Below are positions 44,177-51,586 of a stretch of DNA of 64,000 nucleotides, piece after piece. The DNA comes from JACVRW01 sp963819635 (GTDB lineage: Bacteria; Actinomycetota; Thermoleophilia; Solirubrobacterales; Thermoleophilaceae), in NCBI GenBank assembly GCA_963819635.1, contig CAWFWX010000003.1, positions 496,001-560,000 on the forward strand, given 5' to 3'. The stretch's first letter is position 1, and every line of letters starts with the position of its first letter. Below the pieces are notes generated by a model. It had not been told where the DNA came from and ran no database searches. It saw nothing but the letters and a program-made list of their open reading frames with translations. The position numbers and the translations under genes were made by a program.

Positions 44177-44548
44177 GCGGGCGTCCTGTCGCGCGTGCCG
44201 AGCCTCAGGGCGGCGGCGGCCGCCCCAGCCGAGTCGATCAGCCAGTCGAGCGCGTTGCCGTGGCGGCCCTCCACGAAGGTCTGGTGGATCTCGTCGGTGA
44301 CCGCGTACCCGCTCGCGATCAGGAACGCCCAGACGGCGGCGCGGCGCGGAGTGGTGACCGTGGCGAGCGCCCGCCACCAGAGGAAGCAGAGGAGCGCGTA
44401 CTCCGCGAAGTGGATCAGCTTGCGGCCGATCAGATCGACCAGCCCGAGGCCCGGAATCGAGGCTCGGCTGCGCCGAGAAGGCGAAGATCACGCCCATGAG
44501 CACGACCGGCGGAAGCCATAGGTCGAGTCTCAATGGGCGCATCTGCAT
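44170..44548 (-). pseudogene. VanZ-like membrane protein, one frameshift
   Basis: A 125-residue VanZ-family protein in two frames. It opens with MQMRPLRLDLWLPPVVLMG and FAFSAQPSLDSG. One extra base (plus-strand CGAGGCCCGG, 44445-44454) breaks the frame, after which it continues LGLVDLIGRKLIHFAEYALL, ASGYAVTDEIHQTFVEGRHG and NALDWLIDSAG to a TGA at 44170. The span is 126 codons plus one base. The family has unknown or teicoplanin-tolerance-related function. It is the first gene of a unit with the histidine kinase and is divergent from the Rrf2 gene. Confidence 0.82.
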
Positions 44549-44566
44549 ACCGTAGAGTCAGATCGC

Positions 44567-44968
44567 GTGCTGGTCATCACGAGCAAGTCGCCATATGCGG
44601 TGCGCGCGATGTCCGAGCTGGCGCGACGCGGGGACGCCGTACCGGTGCCGATCGGGGATCTCGCACGCGCACGCGATATCCCCGTCCAGTTCCTCGAGGG
44701 ACTGTTCGCCACCCTCCGCCGCGCCGGGATCCTGCAATCCCAGCGAGGCGTGAAGGGCGGCTACAGCTTCGCCCGACCGCCGGGTGAGGTAACGATCCTC
44801 GAGATCGTGGACTTGCTCGAGGGCGAGCTGGGCGCCGAGGCGGCGGCAGGCGGACCGGTCTGGACCGAGGCCACCGAGGCGGTCCGAAGCGTGCTGGCCG
44901 CCACGACGATCGCGGACGTGGCCGAGCGCGAGGCGCGCGACTCGGCCGCGCCGATGTACTACATCTAG
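44567..44968 (+). CDS. Rrf2-family transcriptional regulator without Fe-S cysteines
   Basis: A 133-residue Rrf2 protein. The winged helix is at 1-80 (SKSPYAVRAMSELARRG, IPVQFLEGLFATLRRAGIL, QRGVKGGYSFARPP), followed by VTILEIVDLLEGEL. The three cysteines that hold the cluster in IscR and NsrR are absent, which resembles CymR-type members. CymR controls cysteine synthesis, and cysK-cysE lie 2.2 kb downstream, but a link is only inference. Start GTG 44567. Confidence 0.88.
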   Translation: MLVITSKSPYAVRAMSELARRGDAVPVPIGDLARARDIPVQFLEGLFATLRRAGILQSQRGVKGGYSFARPPGEVTILEIVDLLEGELGAEAAAGGPVWTEATEAVRSVLAATTIADVAEREARDSAAPMYYI

Positions 44969-44971
44969 AGC

Positions 44972-45397
44972 TCAGGCGAACAAGGTCTCGAACGTGCGTG
45001 ATGCGAATCGCCATCCGGCGTCGGTGCGGACGAATTCGTCGGTGTCTTCGCCGACGACCGCCGGGACAGCCGGGCCTCGTCCCTCGCCGTCATGCATGAA
45101 CACCGTGAGCAGGGTGCTGCCCGTCGCCCGGCCGTTGCCGCGGTCGATGAACCGCATGCCCGAACAGATGTGCCTCGTCCGCACGGCCGAGGCGACGCGC
45201 GCCCGGCCCCAATTGCGGATGGCGTCGTGGCCAACCAGCGGCGTGCCGCTGGTGTCGAGGACGCCGTCGGCCACGAAGAGCTCCCAGACCCGGTCAGCCT
45301 GACCATGGTCAATCCGCCAGGCGATCTCAACCACCAGCCGTGACAACGAGAGGTGGTCGGCGTCGGAAACGAGCTGTTCAGGCAAGGCAGCCTCCAC
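44972..45397 (-). CDS. SnoaL/NTF2-like domain protein
   Basis: A 141-residue protein of the SnoaL-like/NTF2 superfamily: LVVEIAWRIDHGQADRVWELF, ADGVLDTSGTPLVGHDAIRNW, DEFVRTDAGWRFASRTFETLF. The cone-shaped fold is used by hydroxylases, isomerases and dehydratases or simply binds ligands; activity unknown. It converges on the Rrf2 gene three bases away and is divergent from a second SnoaL-like gene. Confidence 0.82.
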   Translation of the reverse strand: MEAALPEQLVSDADHLSLSRLVVEIAWRIDHGQADRVWELFVADGVLDTSGTPLVGHDAIRNWGRARVASAVRTRHICSGMRFIDRGNGRATGSTLLTVFMHDGEGRGPAVPAVVGEDTDEFVRTDAGWRFASRTFETLFA

Positions 45398-45471
45398 TGC
45401 GCCCGGCTTCCTACTACATCTGACCGGGCGCCGCTGGACCGCGATATCTGGACGGCAGATACTGGGCGGCG

Positions 45472-45873
45472 ATGTTGGAACCGAGCGCCGAGCAGCGGGC
45501 GTTAGCGGAGGCTGCCTTCGGGGCGCTCAACTCGGGCGACTTGAACGCGTTTCTGGCACTGACCGCAGAGGATCTCGAGTTCACCTCACTGGTCGCGGAG
45601 GCGGAAGGAACGACCTTCCGCGGTCACGACGGCGTGCGGGCGTGGTGGCAGACCGTTCGCGGCGCTTTTGAGGATGTGCGATGGGAGTTGCTCGACATCC
45701 GCGGATCTGGCGACCGGGCCGTCTTGCATCTCCGCATGACCGGAACACTGGGCGGCGTCCCGGTCGAGCAGACGATGTGGCAAGCCACCGTGCTGCGAGA
45801 CGGGAAGCTGATCTGGTGGGCTTTCTTTCGCAGCGAGCGGGAAGCCTTCGAAGCCGTAGAGCTATACATCTGA
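45472..45873 (+). CDS. SnoaL-like domain protein
   Basis: A 133-residue protein: AFGALNSGDLNAFLALTAEDLEF, TFRGHDGVRAWWQTVRGAF, QTMWQATVLRDGKLIWWAFF. Same superfamily as its divergent neighbour but clearly a separate subgroup (polyketide cyclase/ketosteroid isomerase-like). Start ATG 45472. A decayed third member follows nine bases downstream. Confidence 0.85.
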   Translation: MLEPSAEQRALAEAAFGALNSGDLNAFLALTAEDLEFTSLVAEAEGTTFRGHDGVRAWWQTVRGAFEDVRWELLDIRGSGDRAVLHLRMTGTLGGVPVEQTMWQATVLRDGKLIWWAFFRSEREAFEAVELYI

Positions 45874-45881
45874 CACCAGCG

Positions 45882-46068
45882 ATGTCGATGGAGAACGTGG
45901 AGATCGTTCGGCGAGCAGCCGACTCCTTCAATCGCCGCGACCTGCTATCCGGGCGCAGAGTCATTCCACGGCCCGTCCGGCGTGGAGCGGTCGATCAGGA
46001 AGTGGTGGGACGCATGGGGCGACATCACCATGCGGATGGCTGCCAGACGAGGAGTAGGCGATGTCGCG
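45882..46068 (+). pseudogene. Remnant of a third SnoaL-like gene
   Basis: MSMENVEIVRRAADSFNRRD is read from ATG 45882 in one frame. After about 45940 a different frame gives YPGAESFHGPSGVERSIRKW and then WDAWGDITMRMA. Both parts are normal SnoaL segments, but the residues between them are missing and the C-terminal third is absent, the sequence running instead into the neighbouring gene. So it has an internal deletion plus a truncation, a genuine relic rather than a one-base error. Confidence 0.7.
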
Positions 46069-46506
46069 CTAGCGCTGCGTCGCCCTGAGGCGAGCCGTGA
46101 GCTGCTCGACGACGCTCGCCGCGTTCGGAGTGACCGCGCGTATCGTCATCTGACCCGAGACCTTGGGAACCGCCGCGCGGTCGAAGTCGATGCGCAGCGC
46201 CACCGTGTCGTCGCCCTCCAGCGACACCTCGAGCGCGCTCAGTCGCGGCTCCGAGAACGGCTGGTCGATCAGCTTGACGCGGCCCGAGCGGCAATACATT
46301 GCGAGCCGCCGCTCGCTGACTCCGAGGCCAATGCACTCCGCGACGACCTTCCCGTTGTGGCGCCGCCCAGGCGCCTTGAAATGCGCGTAGCTGATTGTCC
46401 CCTGAAGCCCTTCCTCGATCAGCAGAGCGCCCTCGGATTCGAGTGCGGCGCGCAGCTTCGGCTTCAGCGTCCCGTTGCCGAGCAGCAGGTTCGTGAGCAG
46501 CCCCAC
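46069..46506 (-). CDS. Conserved hypothetical protein
   Basis: A 145-residue soluble protein: LKPKLRAALESEGALLIEEG, FKAPGRRHNGKVVAECIGLG, then a strand-rich segment SALEVSLEGDDTVALRIDFD and a helical end. The pattern suggests a small beta-barrel (possibly PH-like) with a C-terminal helix, but I cannot name a family. ATG 46506 is the natural start. Confidence 0.6.
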   Translation of the reverse strand: MGLLTNLLLGNGTLKPKLRAALESEGALLIEEGLQGTISYAHFKAPGRRHNGKVVAECIGLGVSERRLAMYCRSGRVKLIDQPFSEPRLSALEVSLEGDDTVALRIDFDRAAVPKVSGQMTIRAVTPNAASVVEQLTARLRATQR

Positions 46507-46602
46507 GGGCCCAACCTAGGACATCGGACGGGTTTCGGCCGCGAAGGTCCACCGAAGCCGCGCGCGCGGCGCTTCCTCCGGGGCGCGGGTTAGCGTGGCG
46601 GC

Positions 46603-47148
46603 ATGAGCCCTCTCCGCCCATCGCTCCTCCTCGCCCTCATCGCCGCCGTGGTCACGGCCGGTGTCCTTGCCATCGCAAGCTCGGCGTCGCCCCCGGCCGG
46701 CGGCGCCGGCGGCCCGGTGGCCAAGATCACTCCGGTGCGTGTCGACGGCGTCCACCTCGGCGACACCCACACGGACCTTCGTGCGCGCGGCAAGGTGGGG
46801 CCGATCCAGCCGGGCTGCGAGCTCGGCGGGCCGAACACGCGCTCGGCGCGGCTGCGCTCGCCGCTCAAGGGCAGCGTGAACTACACGCTCACCAGCCCGC
46901 GCAGGGTCGACAGCATCACGGTGACCGGCGGCGCCAGGGCACGCGGGGTCGGCATCGGGGCGAAGATCCCGGCGATCAAGGCGAAGTTCCCCAACGCGAC
47001 GATCGACCACAGCACCGACCAGGTGTTCCAGCTGACTCTCGTGAAGACGCCGAAGCGGCCGAGCGGCGGTCAGATCACCTTCGGGGTGAGCACGCAGACG
47101 AAGAGGACCACCGTGATCGGGGTCCCCTTCATCGCGTTCTGTGAGTAG
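46603..47148 (+). CDS. Secreted protein of unknown function
   Basis: A 181-residue protein with a signal peptide (MSPLRPSLLLALIAAVVTAG, cleavage probably after SSASPP region) and a beta-rich mature part: VRVDGVHLGDTHTDLRARGK, LKGSVNYTLTSPRRVDSITV, GIGAKIPAIKAKFPNATIDH. Single Cys residues in QPGCEL and IAFCE could form a disulfide linking the two ends. No family recognised. Start ATG 46603. Confidence 0.6.
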   Translation: MSPLRPSLLLALIAAVVTAGVLAIASSASPPAGGAGGPVAKITPVRVDGVHLGDTHTDLRARGKVGPIQPGCELGGPNTRSARLRSPLKGSVNYTLTSPRRVDSITVTGGARARGVGIGAKIPAIKAKFPNATIDHSTDQVFQLTLVKTPKRPSGGQITFGVSTQTKRTTVIGVPFIAFCE

Positions 47149-47194
47149 GCCGCGCTAGCGGCCGCGCAAACACGCCCGGTACCCTCGGCGGCCG

Positions 47195-48142
47195 ATGACC
47201 GTCTCGCCGCCCGCGCGGGCGATACCGGACACCCTGGCCGATCTCGTCGGCAACACGCCGATGGTGCGGCTCACGCGCGTCGCGCCGAACTGCGGCGCCG
47301 AGCTGATCGGGAAGCTCGAGGCGTACAACCCGGCGGGCAGCGTCAAGGACCGGATCGGCGTGGCGATGATCGAGGCGGCCGAGGCCGAGGGCCGTATCGA
47401 GCCGGGCCGGAACACGATCGTCGAGTCGACCTCCGGGAACACGGGCATCGCGCTCGCCTTCGTCTGCGCCGCGAAGGGCTACGACCTCGTGATCACGATG
47501 CCGCAGGGCATGAGCCGCGAGCGCGAGAAGCTGCTGAGGCTGTACGGCGCCGAGGTCGTCTGGGTTGAGTCGATGGGCGGGATGGCCGAGGCGATCGAGG
47601 AGGCGCGCCGGCTCTGCCGCGAGCGCGGCGACTGCTACGTGCCGAACCAGTTCTCGAATCCCGCGAACCCCGAGATTCACCGTCGCACCACCGCGGAGGA
47701 GATCTGGCGCGACGTCGACGGCAAGCTCGACGTGTTCGTGGCGGCCGTGGGAACGGGTGGGACGATCACCGGTTGCGGCGAGCGGCTGAAGGAGCGCAAC
47801 CCGGGGCTGCACGTGGTGGCGGTGGAGCCGGCGTCGTCGCCGGTGCTGTCCGGCGGCAAGCCGGGGCCGCACAAGATCGACGGCATCGGCCCGGGCTTCG
47901 TGCCCGAGGTGCTGAACCGCGAGGTCATCGACGAGATCGTGCCGGTGGAGGACGAGGACGCGATCGAGACCGCACGCCTGTGCGCCCGGCGCGAGGGAGT
48001 GAATGCCGGCATCTCGGCGGGGGCCGCGGTGTGGGCGGCCGTCCAGGTCGGCTCCCGCCCCGAGATGCAAGGCAAGCGAATCGTGGCGATCCTGCCGGAC
48101 TCGAGCGACCGCTACATCAGCACGCCGTTCTTCGCGCCATGA
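47195..48142 (+). CDS. cysK: Cysteine synthase (O-acetylserine sulfhydrylase)
   Basis: A 315-residue fold-type II PLP enzyme: LVGNTPMVRLTRV, the PLP lysine in NPAGSVKDRIG near residue 47, ESTSGNTGIALAF near 76, and the phosphate loop VGTGGTITGCGE near 185. It makes cysteine from O-acetylserine and sulfide. Its stop overlaps the cysE start (ATGA at 48139), so substrate supply and use are co-expressed. Confidence 0.95.
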   Translation: MTVSPPARAIPDTLADLVGNTPMVRLTRVAPNCGAELIGKLEAYNPAGSVKDRIGVAMIEAAEAEGRIEPGRNTIVESTSGNTGIALAFVCAAKGYDLVITMPQGMSREREKLLRLYGAEVVWVESMGGMAEAIEEARRLCRERGDCYVPNQFSNPANPEIHRRTTAEEIWRDVDGKLDVFVAAVGTGGTITGCGERLKERNPGLHVVAVEPASSPVLSGGKPGPHKIDGIGPGFVPEVLNREVIDEIVPVEDEDAIETARLCARREGVNAGISAGAAVWAAVQVGSRPEMQGKRIVAILPDSSDRYISTPFFAP

Positions 48143-48864
48143 GCGCTCTCGCCCGTCTCGGCCAAGAAGTCCGTGACGACCTCGCGGCTGCGCAGGAGCG
48201 TGATCCGGCTGCTCGCAGCGTGAGGCGTGCCGAGATCCTCCTGACGTATCGCGGTGTCCAGGCGCTGCTGGCGCATCGGGTCTGCCACGCGCTCCATGCG
48301 GCGGGGGTTCCCCTGTTGCCGCGCTTCATCGCCTATGTAACGACAGCGGTGACGGGGGTGGAGATTCATCCGGCCGCCCAAATCGGCCGCGGGCTCTTCA
48401 TCGATCATGGCGTCGGCGTTGTGATCGGCGAAACCGCCGAGGTCGGCGTAGACGTGACGATCTACCAGGGAGTCACGCTCGGCGGCACGGGCTTCGCGCG
48501 CGGGAAACGCCATCCGACCGTCGGGAACGAGGTGATGATCGGCGCAGGCGCCGCGCTGCTCGGGCCGATCGTGATCGGGGAACGCTCGAAGATCGGCGCG
48601 AACTCGGTCGTGATCCACGACGTGCCGCCCAACTCGACAGTGGTCGGCAATCCGGGGCACCCCGTGCGCGTGGACGGCAAGAAGCCCGACGGCCCCGACG
48701 CCGACTGGGTCCACCTGCCGGACCCCGTCGCCGACGCGATCAGCGGCCTGGCCAACCGCATGAACGAGCTCGAGGAGCTCGTGGCCGAGCAGACGGGCCG
48801 AAAGCCCGCCACCGAGGTCCGCCCGCTCGAGCGCCGCGGCGGCCCGGACAGCACCGGCGGCTGA
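48139..48864 (+). CDS. cysE: Serine O-acetyltransferase
   Basis: A 241-residue enzyme that acetylates serine for cysteine synthesis. A helical N-terminus (VQALLAHRVCHALHAAGVPL) is followed by left-handed beta-helix hexapeptides: IHPAAQIGRGLFIDHGVGVV (with catalytic Asp/His), GETAEVGVDVTIYQGVTLGG, KRHPTVGNEVMIGAGA, IGANSVVIHDVPPNSTVVGN. It has a longer C-terminal tail (about 60 residues) than the core family. The E. coli-type C-terminal Ile that binds CysK is missing; the protein ends in STGG. Confidence 0.93.
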   Translation: MSALARLGQEVRDDLAAAQERDPAARSVRRAEILLTYRGVQALLAHRVCHALHAAGVPLLPRFIAYVTTAVTGVEIHPAAQIGRGLFIDHGVGVVIGETAEVGVDVTIYQGVTLGGTGFARGKRHPTVGNEVMIGAGAALLGPIVIGERSKIGANSVVIHDVPPNSTVVGNPGHPVRVDGKKPDGPDADWVHLPDPVADAISGLANRMNELEELVAEQTGRKPATEVRPLERRGGPDSTGG

Positions 48865-48920
48865 GGCCCAAGCGTTACATAGCGAGCACCCAGGTGCGGC
48901 GCGAGCCGCCACGCTCCCCG

Positions 48921-48965
48921 GGTGCCACGAGAAACCCATGACAGTCCTGGGAAACTCGTGGCACC
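48921..48965. repeat. 45-base perfect-arm palindrome at the start of the AbiEi/DUF559 gene
   Basis: GGTGCCACGAG (48921-48931) pairs with CTCGTGGCACC (48955-48965). Inside them lie AAA/AAA symmetric spacers, then CCCA (48935-48938) pairing with TGGG (48948-48951) around a nine-base loop TGACAGTCC. The layered symmetry is too ordered for chance. It covers the upstream GTG (48922) of the next gene and its alternative GTG (48958). It looks like a REP-type intergenic palindrome. Confidence 0.75.
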
Positions 48966-49857
48966 GCCCGTTGATGCTGCGATTGGGCGCGTCGCGGCGC
49001 GCCAGTTCGGCGTCGTGACGTTGCGGCAGGTTGAGGCGTGTGGGCTCGATCGAGGAGGCATCGAGCACCGGCTGGCGACGGGCCGGCTGCAGCGGCTCTG
49101 GCGCGGGGTGTATGCCTTCGGGCACCAGGAGCTCAAGCGCGAGGGCCGCCTCATTGCCGCCGTTTTCGCATGCGGCCAGGGTGCCGTCTTGAGTAACCAA
49201 GCGGCCGCGGTCCACTGGGAGCTCCTTGCCTACGCGCCTGGGGCCATTGATGTGACCGTGGTGGCTCGGGGCACTCGCGCGAAGCGGCCCGGCATCCGGC
49301 TCCACTGCGTGCGCAGCCTCGACCCCGCGGACGTCACGAGCAGGGACGGCATTCCGATCACTACGCCGGCCAGGACGCTCGTCGACCTCAACGCGGTCGT
49401 TCCGGACCGTCTCGTCGAGAAGGCGCTCGAGCAGGCCCAGATCCGCCGTCTCATCGCGCCGGGCGAGCTCGAGGACGCGCTCGAGCGGTCGAATGGCCGG
49501 AAGACCCGCGCGCTTCGCCGGCTCATCGCCATCGAGCGCCGCACCTCGACGGTCACCCGCAGCGAGCTCGAGGAGCGCTTCCTCGCGCTCGTGAGGCGCG
49601 GCGGTCTCCCGCAGCCGGAGGTCAATGCTCGGCTCCACGGCTACGAGGTCGACTTCCTGTGGCGCGAGCAGCGACGGGTCGTCGAGGTCGATGGATACGC
49701 GTTCCACTCCACGCGCCGGGCGGTGACCCGCGACCGCCGCAAGGACGACGATCTCGAAGCCCACGGCTACAGGGTCACTCGCTTCAGCGCAGACCAGATC
49801 CTGTACGGCCCAGACGACACGGTCGAGCGGACGAGGCGGGCGCTCGAGCGTCAGTAG
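48958..49857 (+). CDS. AbiEi-like winged helix fused to DUF559 (Vsr-like) nuclease domain
   Basis: About 299 residues. The N-terminal part (ARQFGVVTLRQVEACGLDRG, RLQRLWRGVYAFG, LSNQAAAVHW, PARTLVDLNAVV) is typical of AbiEi_4-type proteins; the C-terminal 120 residues (TRSELEERFLALVRRGGLPQ, EVDFLWREQRRVVEVDGYAF, DRRKDDDLEAHGYRVTRF) form a DUF559/Vsr-like nuclease fold, with the Asp of YEVDFLW and Glu of VVEVDG as likely catalytic residues. GTG 48922 would add 12 residues encoded by the palindrome; I prefer GTG 48958. No antitoxin-like partner is adjacent. It overlaps the convergent queuosine-salvage gene by seven bases. Confidence 0.85.
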   Translation: MAPPVDAAIGRVAARQFGVVTLRQVEACGLDRGGIEHRLATGRLQRLWRGVYAFGHQELKREGRLIAAVFACGQGAVLSNQAAAVHWELLAYAPGAIDVTVVARGTRAKRPGIRLHCVRSLDPADVTSRDGIPITTPARTLVDLNAVVPDRLVEKALEQAQIRRLIAPGELEDALERSNGRKTRALRRLIAIERRTSTVTRSELEERFLALVRRGGLPQPEVNARLHGYEVDFLWREQRRVVEVDGYAFHSTRRAVTRDRRKDDDLEAHGYRVTRFSADQILYGPDDTVERTRRALERQ

Positions 49858-50723
49858 AAGACGCTGCGCGTGCGGTGGCGCGGCACCGCCTTGTACCTCG
49901 GTGCCTGTCCCTTCGTCCACAGCGCGACGTCGATCAGACGCGCCGGCATGCCGAGCCGCTCCGAGAGCAGCTCGCAAGCGTGGACCGCGCACCCGCGGAT
50001 CTCGCGCTCCTCCTCGCCGGGCGGCAGCAGCTCGCCGGCGTCGATGCGCGCCGCCAGGCCGGGCTCGTAGGCCAGCACGCCGTCCACGCGCAGGACGTGC
50101 GGCACGAGGTTGTCGGCGAAGATCGTCAGCCGATCGAGGTCGTCGAAGTCGGCGACCCCAGCCAGAGCGAGGTCGTTCGGGGTGATCTGGGCCCGCTTCC
50201 AGAAGCCGACGTCGTCGAAGAAGGGCATGCCGGCCGCGAGCATCGACGCGAGCCGCTCGGCCGACCCGCGCGCCTCCGCGACCAGGTCGAGCGCACGACG
50301 ATCACCGAGGAAGCGGCCGAGGTCACGGAGGGCCTCGGTGTACAGGCGCATCAGCTCGTGATCGGGGTCCTGTCCGAGCACACTCGCGACCTCGTCCGCC
50401 CTCAATGCCCGTAGGTCGTCGAGCGACCAGCCTCCGGATGATCGCCAGAAATCGGCGAGCGCGGACGCCACGGTGAAGTACCCCGACATGCCCGGCCGCT
50501 TCCGCAAGGTTGGAAACCAGCCCGAGCCGAAGTTGATCGAGTCGAGCACGAGCATGTAGTCCGCCACGTCCTCGGGCGCGCCGTCGAGGTAATGCCGCTC
50601 GGCGTCGAGCGCCGGGGGCGTCCCCGGCTCGAGCACCGCCAGGCGGTCGGGGTCGATCGTCACGTGACGCGCGCCCGCCGCGATGTCGCGACAGGTCGCG
50701 CGGACGTCATCGGTCAGCGACAC
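49851..50723 (-). CDS. Queuosine salvage protein (queuosine 5'-phosphate N-glycosylase, Qng1/DUF2419)
   Basis: A 290-residue protein with the family's hallmark segments: YMLVLDSINFGSGWFPTLRK near residue 56, MPFFDDVGFWKRAQITPNDL near 163, LTIFADNLVPHVLRVDGVL near 196 and an acidic-basic C-terminal segment ending KAVPRHRTRSVFY. Characterised members release queuine from queuosine nucleotides so that it can be re-inserted into tRNA. Aspartates in DSINFG, FFDDVG and FADN are the likely catalytic and ligand-binding residues. No other queuosine gene is in the window. Start ATG 50723. Confidence 0.85.
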   Translation of the reverse strand: MSLTDDVRATCRDIAAGARHVTIDPDRLAVLEPGTPPALDAERHYLDGAPEDVADYMLVLDSINFGSGWFPTLRKRPGMSGYFTVASALADFWRSSGGWSLDDLRALRADEVASVLGQDPDHELMRLYTEALRDLGRFLGDRRALDLVAEARGSAERLASMLAAGMPFFDDVGFWKRAQITPNDLALAGVADFDDLDRLTIFADNLVPHVLRVDGVLAYEPGLAARIDAGELLPPGEEEREIRGCAVHACELLSERLGMPARLIDVALWTKGQAPRYKAVPRHRTRSVFY

Positions 50724-50749
50724 CCGGGCAGCTTCCTACACTCCCGCGC

Positions 50750-51586
50750 GTGCCAGCCGCCCTCCGCTGCGAGTCGCTCGCGAAACGCTACGGAACCACC
50801 ACGGCGCTCGGCGGCGTCGACCTCGAGGTCGCTCCCGGCGAGCTGCTCGGCCTGCTCGGCCCGAACGGCGCGGGCAAATCGACGCTCACCAAGATCGCCT
50901 GCGGGCTGGTGCGCGCCAGCGCCGGGCGAGCGGAGGTCGAGGGCGCGCCGGCCGGCTCCCCCGAGGCGCGTGCCGCGATCGGCTACCTGGCGGAGCTGTT
51001 TCGCTTCCCGGACTGGCTGACCGCCCACGAGCTCCTCGCCCTCCATCAGGACCTCGCCGCGTCCGAGGGCGGCGCGAGCGAGCGCACGCAGCTGCTCGAG
51101 CTCGTGGGCCTCGCCGAGGCCGCCCGCACGAAGGTCGCCGCCATGTCGAAGGGCATGCAGCAGCGGCTCGGGATCGCCCAGGCGCTCGTGGGCTCGCCGC
51201 GCCTCCTGATGCTGGACGAGCCCACGAGCGCGCTCGACCCGGTCGGCAGGCGCGTGGTGCGGGACCTGCTGCGCGAGCTCCGCGGTCGCGGCATCGCGGT
51301 GGTGCTGAGCTCGCATCTGCTCAGCGAGGTCGAGCTGGTATGCGACCGGGTCGCGATCCTGGTGGGCGGGCAGGTCGTGGCGCGTGGCACGCCGGACGAG
51401 CTGGCACGGCCGCGCGGGGTGGAGGTCGAGACCGCCGACGGCGTGCGGTCCTTCCCGGACGCGCTGCGCGACGAGGTGCCCGCGATCGTCGCCGAGCTGG
51501 TCGGGTCCGGCGAGCGGGTCTACGGCGTCCGGCTCCTCGCATCCACGCTCGAGGACGCCTATCTCGAGGCGGTTGGCGCGGCATGA
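50750..51586 (+). CDS. ABC transporter ATP-binding protein (ABC-2 exporter type)
   Basis: A 278-residue nucleotide-binding subunit: Walker A GPNGAGKST near residue 40, signature MSKGMQQRLGIAQAL near 127, Walker B LLMLDEPTSALDP near 147, H-loop SSHLLSE near 185. The C-terminal 80 residues form the accessory domain usual in drug- or polysaccharide-export ABC-2 systems. GTG 50750; overlaps the permease start (ATGA at 51583). Substrate unknown. Confidence 0.94.
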   Translation: MPAALRCESLAKRYGTTTALGGVDLEVAPGELLGLLGPNGAGKSTLTKIACGLVRASAGRAEVEGAPAGSPEARAAIGYLAELFRFPDWLTAHELLALHQDLAASEGGASERTQLLELVGLAEAARTKVAAMSKGMQQRLGIAQALVGSPRLLMLDEPTSALDPVGRRVVRDLLRELRGRGIAVVLSSHLLSEVELVCDRVAILVGGQVVARGTPDELARPRGVEVETADGVRSFPDALRDEVPAIVAELVGSGERVYGVRLLASTLEDAYLEAVGAA

